From: Pseudomonadota bacterium
GTDB taxonomy: Bacteria > Pseudomonadota > Alphaproteobacteria > Acetobacterales > Acetobacteraceae
Assembly: GCA_023424475.1 (NCBI GenBank)
Contig: JAFADX010000038.1
Span: 1 to 21,365 of the forward strand
Direction of reading: 5' to 3'
DNA: 21,365 bases
Of this stretch, positions 15,552 to 21,365 are shown in pieces (within the stretch, counting starts at the first letter, position 1; each line of letters opens with the position of its first letter). The notes beneath the pieces are model-generated. The model was not told the origin of the DNA and made no database searches. It was given only the letters and a program-made list of their open reading frames with translations. Position numbers and translations under genes: made by a program.

Positions 15552-16060
15552 CACGCGGCCTCCCCGTGGATCAGCACGCGGAGGTCGTCGAAGAACTTCT
15601 CGCCCCCGAAGATCAGCCAGGAGGCCCCCATGATCGGCCAGGGCAGGTGGATCAGCCAGAGCGGCAGCTCCGCCAGCTCGCTGATGCGGAACCAGGCGAA
15701 GTCCACGAACTCGATCCCGAACCACAGGAAGGCCGCGCCGAAGACCAGCACGAAGAGCCCCGAGACGATGTCCATGAAGGCCCGGAAGCGCCCGGTCAGC
15801 CGGGGCCAGAGGTCGACGATGAAATGGATCCCCTCCCGCTGCCCGACGATGGCCCCGATCATGATCGTGTAGATCAGGAGGAAACGCGCCATCTCCTCGG
15901 TCCAGATGTAGTGCGGCAGCAGGTGGGTCTGGCGGGAGACCACCTGCAGCGTGACCGGCAGCAGAAGGATCAGGACGGAGATGGCGAGCAGTGCGGACAG
16001 CAGCCGGGCGTAGATGTCGGCGGCACGCCGCACCAGGCCGCGCAGGCCGGGCTCAGGCAT
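15551..16060 (-). CDS. dctQ: TRAP transporter small permease (DctQ)
   Basis: A 169-residue DctQ-type subunit with four hydrophobic segments (about residues 20-41, 58-74, 96-119 and 134-152). The WTEEMARF segment (53-60) is the conserved W-x-E-E-x-x-R signature of the family. Its N- and C-termini are cytoplasmic in known members. It docks on DctM and helps receive DctP. The ATG at 16060 has a GGAG-type site about 8 bases upstream. It follows the binding-protein gene after a 60-base gap holding a strong hairpin, and its stop overlaps the dctM start. Confidence 0.93.
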   Translation of the reverse strand: MPEPGLRGLVRRAADIYARLLSALLAISVLILLLPVTLQVVSRQTHLLPHYIWTEEMARFLLIYTIMIGAIVGQREGIHFIVDLWPRLTGRFRAFMDIVSGLFVLVFGAAFLWFGIEFVDFAWFRISELAELPLWLIHLPWPIMGASWLIFGGEKFFDDLRVLIHGEAA

Positions 16061-16085
16061 GGATGGCTCCGGAATGTCGGTGGAA

Positions 16086-16115
16086 CGGCGGCCGGCGCCC
16101 CTTCGCCGGCCGCCG
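16086..16115 (-). promoter_or_regulatory. Perfect 12-bp stem-loop between dctP and dctQ
   Basis: CGGCGGCCGGCG (16086-16097) and CGCCGGCCGCCG (16104-16115) are exact reverse complements around a 6-base loop (16098-16103), in the gap between the DctP stop (16121) and the DctQ start (16060). There is no U-tract. Such structures after binding-protein genes are known to protect the upstream mRNA or partly stop transcription, giving more binding protein than permease. This is the most stable-looking hairpin seen in the window. Confidence 0.65.
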
Positions 16116-16120
16116 GGCGG

Positions 16121-17125
16121 TCACGAGGTGATCGCGTTGATGCGGGTGTAGATGGCCTCCGCGCCCACTTCGCGGGCGTATTCGGCCATGACCGGATCGA
16201 CCGAGCGCTTCAACGCCGCGCGCTCGGTGAATTCGACACGATGGAGCCGGCCCGCCTGCTCGAGAGCGGTGAGCTTCTGCCCGTCCTCGCGGCTCTCGGC
16301 CTGGCGGCCGAAGGCGCCGGCCTCGCGGCCCGCGCGCCGGATCGCCTCCTGCAGACCCGCCGGCAGGCGCGACAGCGTGTGGGAGGAGAAGCAGAGCGGG
16401 CGGATGGTGATCGCGTGCTGCGTGAGGATCAGGTTGGGCCCGACCTCGTAGAAGCGCATCGCCTCCACCCCCGCGGCCTCGTTCTCGCCGGCCTCGATGA
16501 CGCCGTTCTGGATGCCGTTGTAGATCTCGTTGTAGGCGATGACGGTCGGCGACATGCCCGCGGCCTGGAAGGTGCGCGACCAGATCGGCGCACCCTGGAC
16601 GCGGATCTTGAGGCCCTGCAGCTCCGCCATGTTGGTGATGCGCCGGTTGGCGAAGATGTTGCGCACGCCGCCGCCGGCATAGCCGATCAGCGCGACGCGG
16701 GCGCGACGCTCGATCTCCTGCGCCACCGGGGCGAACAGGTCGTCGTCCAGCACCTTGTTCCAGTGCGGCAGGTCGCGGAACAGGAAGGGCGCATCGACGA
16801 AGGGCGCGGCGCGGCTGAAGGTCGACATGTGGGCCGGCGAGACGATGGCGTAGTCCACCGCGCCGCGCCCGGCCGACATGTATTCGAAATACTGCTTCTC
16901 GAGCCCGAGGCTCGAGTTCTTGTGCATCACGAAGTTCACCGGCTGGGCGGTGTAGTACTGCTTCACCAGTTCCTCGAAACGCACCATGGCGCGGGTGAAG
17001 ACATGCTCGTCGTTGAACTGCGATGCGCCGTTCAGCGTAATGGCCTGCTGCGCCCGCGCGACATGCGGCATGGCGAGCAGCGGTCCCCCGGCGGCGAGGC
17101 CACCCAGCAGCGTCCTGCGTTTCAT
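16121..17125 (-). CDS. dctP: TRAP transporter substrate-binding protein (DctP)
   Basis: A 334-residue DctP-type periplasmic binding protein. The N-terminus MKRRTLLGGLAAGG has twin arginines followed by leucines and ends in ARA at 23-25, a Tat-like or Sec signal peptide. The core segment GLKIRVQGAPIW (171-182) contains Arg175 in the position of the conserved arginine that clamps the carboxylate of most TRAP ligands. The IYNGIQNGVIEAGENE stretch (201-216) is the usual hinge helix and strand. A carboxylate ligand is therefore likely, though its identity is unknown. The ATG at 17125 is preceded by GGGAGAG 7-13 bases upstream. It is the first gene of the TRAP operon and is divergent from an SDR dehydrogenase. 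Confidence 0.93.
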   Translation of the reverse strand: MKRRTLLGGLAAGGPLLAMPHVARAQQAITLNGASQFNDEHVFTRAMVRFEELVKQYYTAQPVNFVMHKNSSLGLEKQYFEYMSAGRGAVDYAIVSPAHMSTFSRAAPFVDAPFLFRDLPHWNKVLDDDLFAPVAQEIERRARVALIGYAGGGVRNIFANRRITNMAELQGLKIRVQGAPIWSRTFQAAGMSPTVIAYNEIYNGIQNGVIEAGENEAAGVEAMRFYEVGPNLILTQHAITIRPLCFSSHTLSRLPAGLQEAIRRAGREAGAFGRQAESREDGQKLTALEQAGRLHRVEFTERAALKRSVDPVMAEYAREVGAEAIYTRINAITS

Positions 17126-17172
17126 CGACGTTCTCTCCCGAATCAGGCCGGCTTCGTGTCGGCTCCGCCAGG

Positions 17173-17202
17173 ACTATAGGGGCGGATCCGCCGCCCTGGG
17201 AA
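17173..17202 (-). promoter_or_regulatory. Candidate sigma-70-type promoter for dctPQM
   Basis: On the minus strand TTCCCA (complement of 17197-17202; 4 of 6 match to TTGACA) and TATAGT (complement of 17173-17178; 5 of 6 match to TATAAT) are 18 bases apart. Transcription would start near 17166, leaving a roughly 40-base leader before the dctP ATG. The 148-base divergent region 17126-17273 contains no gene. Confidence 0.5.
17181..17192. promoter_or_regulatory. Perfect palindrome in the promoter spacer, operator candidate
   Basis: GGCGGATCCGCC (17181-17192) is a perfect 12-base palindrome lying between the -35 and -10 hexamers of the candidate dctPQM promoter. A repressor bound here would block polymerase. 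Confidence 0.4.
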
Positions 17203-17212
17203 CCGCCCGGTT
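17201..17212. promoter_or_regulatory. Second inverted repeat in the dctP/SDR divergent region
   Basis: AACCG and CGGTT arms with a 2-base centre (17201-17212) touch the upstream edge of the candidate -35 box. A 7-bp stem follows at 17214-17232. Either may be a regulator site controlling both divergent genes. Confidence 0.3.
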
Positions 17213-17261
17213 ACTGCCTCTTTTCGGGGCAGCCGTGCTGGCCGACACTGGGTGCCCGATC

Positions 17262-17269
17262 GGAGGAGG
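17262..17269 (+). promoter_or_regulatory. Strong ribosome binding site deciding the first SDR start
   Basis: GGAGGAGG lies 4 bases before the ATG at 17274 and fixes this start. A longer in-frame reading reaching back into dctP is therefore not used. Confidence 0.8.
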
Positions 17270-17273
17270 CGTC

Positions 17274-18017
17274 ATGAATCAGTTGGATCTCACGGGGCGG
17301 GTCGCCATCGTCACCGGCGCGGCGCGCGGCATCGGACTGGCCATCGCCCGGCGAGCCGTCGAATCCGGTGCTTCGGTGGCCCTCTGGGACATGGACCGCG
17401 CGGCTGTCGAGCAGGCCGCCGCCGCCCTCGAGCGAGCCTCGGCCCACGTCCTGGACCTGACGGACGAAGCCGCGATCGCCGGCGCCCTCGCCGGCACGCT
17501 CGCGGCCCACGGGCGCATCGACATCCTGGTCAACAATGCGGGCATCACCGGCGGCAACGCCCCGTCATGGGAATTGCCGGCCGCGGAGTGGAAGCGCGTG
17601 ATCGAGGTGAACCTGGTCGCGCCCTACCTCGTCACCCGCGCCGTGGCGCCAAAGCTGATCGCGGCGGGCTACGGGCGCATCGTCAACATCGCTTCGATCG
17701 CGGGCAAGGAAGGCAATCCGAATGCCTCGCACTACAGCGCCTCGAAGGCGGGGCTGATCGGCTTCACCAAGTCGCTCGGCAAGGAACTGGCGAAGACCGG
17801 CGTGCTCGCCAACTGCATCACGCCGGCAGCCGCCGAGACCGACATCTTCCGGCAGATGACGGACCAGCAGATCGCCTGGATGCGGTCCAAGATCCCGATG
17901 GACCGCTTCGTGAAGGTCGAGGAGATCGCCGCCATGGCCTGCTGGCTGGCCTCGGAGGATTGCTCCTTCTCGACCGGCGGCGTCTTCGACATCTCGGGCG
18001 GCCGCGCGGTCTACTGA
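17274..18017 (+). CDS. Short-chain dehydrogenase/reductase, NAD-type
   Basis: A 247-residue classical SDR. The cofactor loop is TGAARGIG (14-21), NNAG is at 87-90, and the catalytic set Asn113, Ser141, Tyr154 and Lys158 (YSASK) is complete. Asp39 at the end of the second strand (LWDMD) favours NAD over NADP. Overall it resembles 3-oxoacyl-ACP reductase-like and sugar or hydroxy-acid dehydrogenases, but the substrate cannot be told. It is transcribed away from dctPQM through a shared 148-base region, so the TRAP substrate or a derivative is a plausible target (inference). Its last 7 bases overlap the 3' end of the convergent hydrolase gene. Confidence 0.95.
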   Translation: MNQLDLTGRVAIVTGAARGIGLAIARRAVESGASVALWDMDRAAVEQAAAALERASAHVLDLTDEAAIAGALAGTLAAHGRIDILVNNAGITGGNAPSWELPAAEWKRVIEVNLVAPYLVTRAVAPKLIAAGYGRIVNIASIAGKEGNPNASHYSASKAGLIGFTKSLGKELAKTGVLANCITPAAAETDIFRQMTDQQIAWMRSKIPMDRFVKVEEIAAMACWLASEDCSFSTGGVFDISGGRAVY

Positions 18018-19255
18018 ACCTCGCGCAGGATCGGCAACAGGTATTCGGCGAAGAGCGGCGGGTTCTCGGTGAAGGGGAAGTGGCCGATGCCCTCCATGCG
18101 GGTGAAGCGCGCCCCCTTGATCTTCGCCGCCGTCGCCTCGGACATCTCGGCGGTGCAGGAATAGTCGTACTCGCCGGTCAGCATGAAGAGCGGGCAGCGC
18201 GCGGTGTCGATGCGGTGTACGCGGTCGCGCGCGTCCCATTCGCCCGAATAGAAGCCGATATCGCGGTCGAAGGTGGCGTAGCCGCCCTGCGAATAGTGCC
18301 ACCAGATCGCCGCGGCGGGCTCGGCCGGGCTCTGCGGGGCCATCAGGCCGTGGATCCATTCGGGAACGAAGATCGCCTGGTTGATCCGCGGATCGTCCGC
18401 CCACGGGCTGCGCCGGCCGGCGACATGGTCGCAGGCTTCGCAGGCGACGATGGCCGAGAACGCCTCCGGATGGCGCAGCGCGACCTCGAGGCAGATCTCC
18501 CCCGACATCGACGCGCCGAGCAGCACCGGCTTGTTCAGCCCGGCCGCCTTCGCCACGCCCATGATGATCTCGACATAGCGGTCCGTGGTCAGGCGCCAGG
18601 AGCCCGGCGTCTCGGCCGGCGGCGGGCTCTTGCCGTGCCAGGGCATGTCGAAGGCGGTGATGCGCCAGTCCTTCGTGATGCGCGCATCGGCCATCAGCCC
18701 GTGCGCCTGGCGGTTGTCCGCCCCCGCCGTGTGCAGCACCAGCAGATCCCTGCCCTGCCCGGCCTGCTCGGTGTAGATCCGCCAGTTCCGGCCATCGGCA
18801 TCGACATTGAGGTAGCGGCCGGCCGCGTCCGGTTCCGGCTGCGCCGGCAGGGAAGGCCGCGGGAAGGCCGGCACCGGCCCGTTGCCGCGCAGCACCAGCC
18901 AGCGTCCGATCTCGAGGACGCGGCGCGCCATGTGGCAGTGGCGCAGGAAGGCCATCTCGTCGCCCGTCACCGCGAAGCCCGGCACCCGGTGCCGCATGGC
19001 GAAGATCGCGTGGTGGTGCCGCGGCGGGATGGGTTCGAGGTGCTTCGCCCAGATCTCGGGCGAGGCCTCCAGCGCGAAGGCCGCCGGCCCGGTCGCGCCG
19101 CCGAAGCCGAACTCGACCCGCGCCCCGCCGCTGACGATGGCGAAGCGCGTCTCCGCGCCCCGGCGCCATTCGGCAAGGACGGCATCCCCGGCGCAGGCGT
19201 CCTGCCAGCGGGCGACGAAGCCCTCCCACGCGTTGCCCTGCGGCCAGCCTGCCAT
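18011..19255 (-). CDS. Alpha/beta hydrolase with extra N-terminal domain
   Basis: A 414-residue protein in two parts. Residues about 150-414 are an alpha/beta hydrolase: oxyanion segment VLHTAGAD (173-180), nucleophile elbow LLGASMSGE (245-253) with Ser249, Asp364 in GEYDYS, and His392 in GIGHFPF, a complete triad. Residues about 25-125 are a separate domain with strands, ALEASPEIWAKHL (61-73) and MARRVLEIGRWL (109-120). It reminds of SCP2-like lipid-binding domains, but that is a weak resemblance. A proline-rich linker (127-142) joins them. The ATG at 19255 has AGGAGG (complement of 19261-19266) 5 bases upstream, excluding longer starts. The reaction is probably hydrolysis of an ester, lactone or C-C bond of a small acid. 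It converges with the first SDR (7-base overlap) and is divergent from the second. Confidence 0.9.
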   Translation of the reverse strand: MAGWPQGNAWEGFVARWQDACAGDAVLAEWRRGAETRFAIVSGGARVEFGFGGATGPAAFALEASPEIWAKHLEPIPPRHHHAIFAMRHRVPGFAVTGDEMAFLRHCHMARRVLEIGRWLVLRGNGPVPAFPRPSLPAQPEPDAAGRYLNVDADGRNWRIYTEQAGQGRDLLVLHTAGADNRQAHGLMADARITKDWRITAFDMPWHGKSPPPAETPGSWRLTTDRYVEIIMGVAKAAGLNKPVLLGASMSGEICLEVALRHPEAFSAIVACEACDHVAGRRSPWADDPRINQAIFVPEWIHGLMAPQSPAEPAAAIWWHYSQGGYATFDRDIGFYSGEWDARDRVHRIDTARCPLFMLTGEYDYSCTAEMSEATAAKIKGARFTRMEGIGHFPFTENPPLFAEYLLPILREVQ

Positions 19256-19307
19256 GCGATCCTCCTGACGTTGCCGGCCGGCGAGGATGTCAGCGCGCCC
19301 CGGGCCC

Positions 19308-19323
19308 GGCAACCGCCGTTGCC
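19308..19323. promoter_or_regulatory. Inverted repeat in the hydrolase/SDR divergent region, operator candidate
   Basis: GGCAAC (19308-19313) and GTTGCC (19318-19323) form a perfect inverted repeat with a 4-base centre. A third half-site GTTGCC lies at 19270-19275. The 127-base region 19256-19382 separates two divergent genes and must hold both promoters; no clear -10 box is seen. Confidence 0.4.
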
Positions 19324-19351
19324 AGCCCCGTCCTGCCCGCGCAGAGTGCGC

Positions 19352-19361
19352 GCGACGTCGC
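19352..19361. promoter_or_regulatory. Short palindrome before the second SDR
   Basis: GCGACGTCGC (19352-19361) is a perfect 10-base palindrome flanked by GTGCG (19346-19350) and CGCAC (19359-19363), about 20 bases before the second SDR start. It may be an operator or chance in GC-rich DNA. Confidence 0.25.
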
Positions 19362-19382
19362 ACCAGGCATGAGGAAACGCCG

Positions 19383-20141
19383 ATGAGCTCACCCACCAAG
19401 ATCGCCGTCGTCACCGGCGCCGGCACCGGTGTCGGCCGCGCGGCCGCGCTCGCCCTGCTCGGCGGCGGCTGGACCGTGGTGCTGACCGGCCGCCGCAAGG
19501 AACCGCTCGAGGAGACGATCTCGATGGCCGGCGACGCCGCATCGCGCGCCCGCGCCACTCCCGCCGACGTCGCCGACCCGGCCGCCGTCGATGCCCTGTT
19601 CGGCGCGGTAAAGCAGGCCTTCGGCCGCCTCGACCTGCTGTTCAACAATGCCGGCCAGAACGTCCCCGGCATGCCGTTCGAGGACCTGACCCACGCCGAC
19701 TGGTCGCGCGTCGTCGCGGTGAACCTGACCGGCTCCTTCCTCTGCGCCCAGGCCGCCTTCCGCATCATGAAGGGCCAGTCGCCACAGGGCGGGCGCATCA
19801 TCAACAACGGCTCGATCAGCGCGCATACGCCGCGGCCGGACAGCGCGCCCTACACCGCGACCAAGCACGCCATCACCGGGCTGACCAAGTCGCTGATGCT
19901 GGATGGGCGGAAATACGACATCTGCGCCGGGCAGATCGACATCGGCAACGCCGCGACGCCGATGACCGCGCGCATGTCGAAGGGCGTGAAGCAGGCGGAC
20001 GGCACCGCCGCGGTCGAACCGACCATGGACGTGAACCATGTCGGCCAAGCGATCCTGCACATGGCCAACCTACCGCTCGAATCCAACATCTTCACGCTCA
20101 CCATCAAGGCGACGAAGATGCCCTTCGAAGGCCGCGGCTGA
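19383..20141 (+). CDS. Short-chain dehydrogenase/reductase, NADP-type
   Basis: A 252-residue classical SDR. The cofactor loop is TGAGTGVG (11-18), Arg37-Arg38 after the second strand suggests NADP, and NNAG is at 88-91. The catalytic set is Asn114, Ser144, Tyr157 and Lys161 (YTATK). The C-terminus (IKATKMPFEGRG) is a family-like end with a substrate-loop region around 190-215. The ATG at 19383 has GAGGAA (19371-19376) 6 bases upstream. The substrate is unknown. It is divergent from the two-domain hydrolase across a region with inverted repeats, so the two may share a regulator and a pathway, for instance oxidation or reduction of the hydrolysis product (inference). Confidence 0.95.
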   Translation: MSSPTKIAVVTGAGTGVGRAAALALLGGGWTVVLTGRRKEPLEETISMAGDAASRARATPADVADPAAVDALFGAVKQAFGRLDLLFNNAGQNVPGMPFEDLTHADWSRVVAVNLTGSFLCAQAAFRIMKGQSPQGGRIINNGSISAHTPRPDSAPYTATKHAITGLTKSLMLDGRKYDICAGQIDIGNAATPMTARMSKGVKQADGTAAVEPTMDVNHVGQAILHMANLPLESNIFTLTIKATKMPFEGRG

Positions 20142-20146
20142 GCGGC

Positions 20147-20180
20147 GGCAGCGCGGGCTGGCATCGCCCCGGCCGCTGCC
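20147..20180 (+). terminator. Hairpin after the second SDR
   Basis: GGCAGCG (20147-20153) and CGCTGCC (20174-20180) pair over 7 bp, and an inner GGGC/GCCC stem (20155-20158, 20166-20169) extends the structure. It begins 6 bases after the SDR stop but no T-tract follows, so it may be a weak terminator or leader structure before the cytochrome gene. Confidence 0.4.
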
Positions 20181-20217
20181 ATACCGTTGCGCCCGTGCAG
20201 CGGGAGGCGGGCGGGAC

Positions 20218-20574
20218 ATGGCGCGAAGGCCGGTGAGATCCAGGCGATGGCGGCGCGCCGCCCTGGTGGCGGCGAGCTTCGCCTGGGCAGGCGCGGCGGA
20301 TGCGCAGAATGCCCCTGCCGGGAGCGGCACCGTGCCGGCGGCCGCGGACCAGTGCCTGTCCTGCCACGGCCCCTTCGGGCGGCCCGACAACCTCGAATTC
20401 CCGATCATCGGCGGCCAGAACCAGGCCTACCTGGCCGCGGCGCTGCGCGCCTATCGCGACGGCAAGCGGACCGGCGAGCAGGCCGAGATGATGATCTCCG
20501 TCGTGAAGGAACTCGATGACGGCACGCTCGACGAACTCGCCGCCTTCTTCTCCACGCTGAGGTCGCTGCGATGA
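20218..20574 (+). CDS. Exported c-type cytochrome, c4/c553-like single domain
   Basis: A 118-residue secreted monoheme cytochrome c. A basic start (ARRPVRSRRWRR), a hydrophobic core and GAADA about residues 25-29 form a signal peptide. Heme attachment is CLSCH (46-50). GGQNQAYLAAALRAYRDGKR (65-84) is the hallmark helix of class I c4/c553-type domains, and Met91 or Met92 is the expected axial ligand. Length is that of one cytochrome domain after cleavage. The ATG at 20218 is supported by GGGAGG at 20202-20207. Its stop overlaps the next start as ATGA (20571-20574), so it is translated together with the phytochelatin-synthase-like gene. It should pass electrons in the periplasm for a partner oxidase or dehydrogenase, perhaps encoded just beyond the window. 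Confidence 0.9.
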   Translation: MARRPVRSRRWRRAALVAASFAWAGAADAQNAPAGSGTVPAAADQCLSCHGPFGRPDNLEFPIIGGQNQAYLAAALRAYRDGKRTGEQAEMMISVVKELDDGTLDELAAFFSTLRSLR

Positions 20575-21272
20575 CGCGCCGGCTCCGCCTTGCGCTGCTC
20601 TTCCTCGCGCTGCTGCTGCCCGCCGCGGCGCGGGCGCAGGTCGTCGCCCTCGACACCACCGAGGGCGCCGCCCGCTTTCACCGCGCGGCGAGCGGGCCGC
20701 AGGCGCTGCGGCTGCTGTCGGACCTCGAGACGGAGATGTACCTGACCTTCTGCGGGCCGGCCTCGCTCGCCACGGCGCTGAATTCGCTCGGGGTCCACGA
20801 TCCTTCCCCGCCCAGCTTCTATCCCTATCGGCGGCTGACACAGACGGCGCTCTTCACCCCCGCCAACCTTGCGGTGAAGAGCTTCGCCTCGGTGCAGGCG
20901 CAGGGCCTCACCCTGCGGCAGCTGGCGGCCTTCGCGCACAACCTCGGCGCCGCCGCGCAGGCCGTGCATGCGGATGCGCTCGACGCGGCCGCGCTGCGTG
21001 CGCGGATCATCGACGTGCTCGCCGATCCGGCCTCGCGCCTGATCGCGAACTACTCGCGCATCCCGCTGGGCCAGGAGGGCGATGGCCATATCTCCCCCAT
21101 CGCCGCCTATGACGCGGCGAGCGACAGCGCGCTCATCCTCGATGTCGCGCGCTACAAGTACACGCCGGCCTGGGTGCCGGTCGCGACCCTGCTCGCGGCG
21201 ATGCAGCGCACCGACCCGGATTCCGGCCGTCCGCGCGGCCTGCTGGTCCTCACCGTGCGGAGGCCGCAATGA
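20571..21272 (+). CDS. Exported phytochelatin-synthase-like cysteine peptidase
   Basis: A 233-residue protein matching the phytochelatin synthase N-terminal domain. TFCGPASLATALNSLG (59-74) holds the nucleophile Cys61. GHISPIAAYD (172-181) holds His173, and ILDVARYKYTPAWVP (189-203) holds Asp191; the spacing between the three agrees with the cyanobacterial single-domain homolog. The RRLTQTALFTP stretch (87-97) is also a family trait. Residues 1-23 (LRLALLFLALLLPAAARAQ) are a clear Sec signal peptide, so the enzyme acts in the periplasm. Bacterial relatives mainly cut glutathione to gamma-Glu-Cys, and plant enzymes polymerise it to metal-binding phytochelatins. The C-terminal plant domain is absent, as in bacteria. 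It overlaps the cytochrome and the following Tat-type gene by ATGA, an unusual neighbourhood. Function here is inferred. Confidence 0.88.
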   Translation: MTRRLRLALLFLALLLPAAARAQVVALDTTEGAARFHRAASGPQALRLLSDLETEMYLTFCGPASLATALNSLGVHDPSPPSFYPYRRLTQTALFTPANLAVKSFASVQAQGLTLRQLAAFAHNLGAAAQAVHADALDAAALRARIIDVLADPASRLIANYSRIPLGQEGDGHISPIAAYDAASDSALILDVARYKYTPAWVPVATLLAAMQRTDPDSGRPRGLLVLTVRRPQ

Positions 21273-21365
21273 GGCGGCGGGAGGTCCTCGCCGGCGCCGC
21301 GGCGGCGCCGCTGCTCGGGGCCCGGCCGGCGGCCGCAGCCGGCAGCTTCGCGGAGGCCGCCGCCG
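21269..21365 (+). CDS. Start of a Tat-type exported protein, truncated by window end
   Basis: Only the first 32 codons are present. They start MRRREVLAGAAAAPLLGARP and continue with an alanine-rich stretch, the n-region and core of a twin-arginine (Tat) signal peptide. The ATG overlaps the phytochelatin-synthase-like stop (ATGA, 21269-21272), so it belongs to the same operon as the cytochrome. Tat export implies a protein that folds with a cofactor before export, but the family cannot be judged from this piece. Confidence 0.7.
   Translation, partial: MRRREVLAGAAAAPLLGARPAAAAGSFAEAAA

Noticed and set aside
14154..15872. 572-codon + strand frame opposite dctM and dctQ, rich in Asp, His, Gln and Glu
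   Set aside because: The low-complexity charged composition is what the antisense of a hydrophobic membrane protein gives; no independent coding evidence.
20571..21272. Possibility that the phytochelatin-synthase-like protein is a C39-type bacteriocin peptidase
   Set aside because: CGPASLATALNSLG, the RRLTQTALF region and Cys-His-Asp spacing fit phytochelatin synthase, and no bacteriocin exporter or precursor is nearby.

Overview
This is a gap-poor, very GC-rich window from a bacterial chromosome. The gene content (Liv-type ABC importer, TRAP importer, two SDR dehydrogenases, hydantoinase A/B, RraA-like protein) and the GC-biased third positions suggest an environmental alphaproteobacterium, most like the Acetobacteraceae (Roseomonas-type). 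That placement is an inference from style and family content; there is no rRNA or other marker gene here. No tRNA, rRNA, CRISPR array, transposase or integrase was seen.

Layout. (1) 1-324: the 3' end of a GlcG/HbpS-like gene on the + strand. It converges on the next operon at a nested palindrome (321-362) that contains both stop codons. (2) 10409 down to 359, minus strand: ten tightly packed genes, most overlapping as ATGA or nearly so. They encode a Liv-type importer (binding protein, two permeases, two ATPases), HyuB, HyuA, an isochorismatase-fold protein, an RraA/HMG-aldolase-like protein and a hot-dog thioesterase. This reads as one uptake-and-degradation operon for an amide, lactam or hydantoin-type compound. 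(3) 14087 down to 10501, minus strand: two GT4 glycosyltransferases, one with a TPR region in front and an extra C-terminal domain. (4) 17125 down to 14232, minus strand: a complete TRAP importer (DctP, DctQ, DctM) with a strong hairpin after the binding-protein gene. (5) 17274-18017, plus strand: an SDR dehydrogenase divergent from the TRAP operon. It meets tail to tail a minus-strand two-domain alpha/beta hydrolase (18011-19255), which is itself divergent from a second SDR (19383-20141). (6) 20218 to the window end, plus strand: a small c-type cytochrome, an exported phytochelatin-synthase-like cysteine peptidase and the start of a Tat-type exported protein, joined by ATGA overlaps.

How the parts may work together. 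The Liv importer would bring in the substrate that HyuAB opens with ATP. The isochorismatase-like, RraA-like and thioesterase proteins would process the products. The isochorismatase-like protein lacks the usual catalytic cysteine (Gly150), so it is probably not a standard N-carbamoyl amidase. The TRAP importer with the SDRs and hydrolase looks like a second catabolic unit for a carboxylate or ester. The cytochrome/phytochelatin-synthase/Tat operon is the least expected combination and points to a periplasmic thiol or metal function. No transcription regulator is encoded anywhere in the window.
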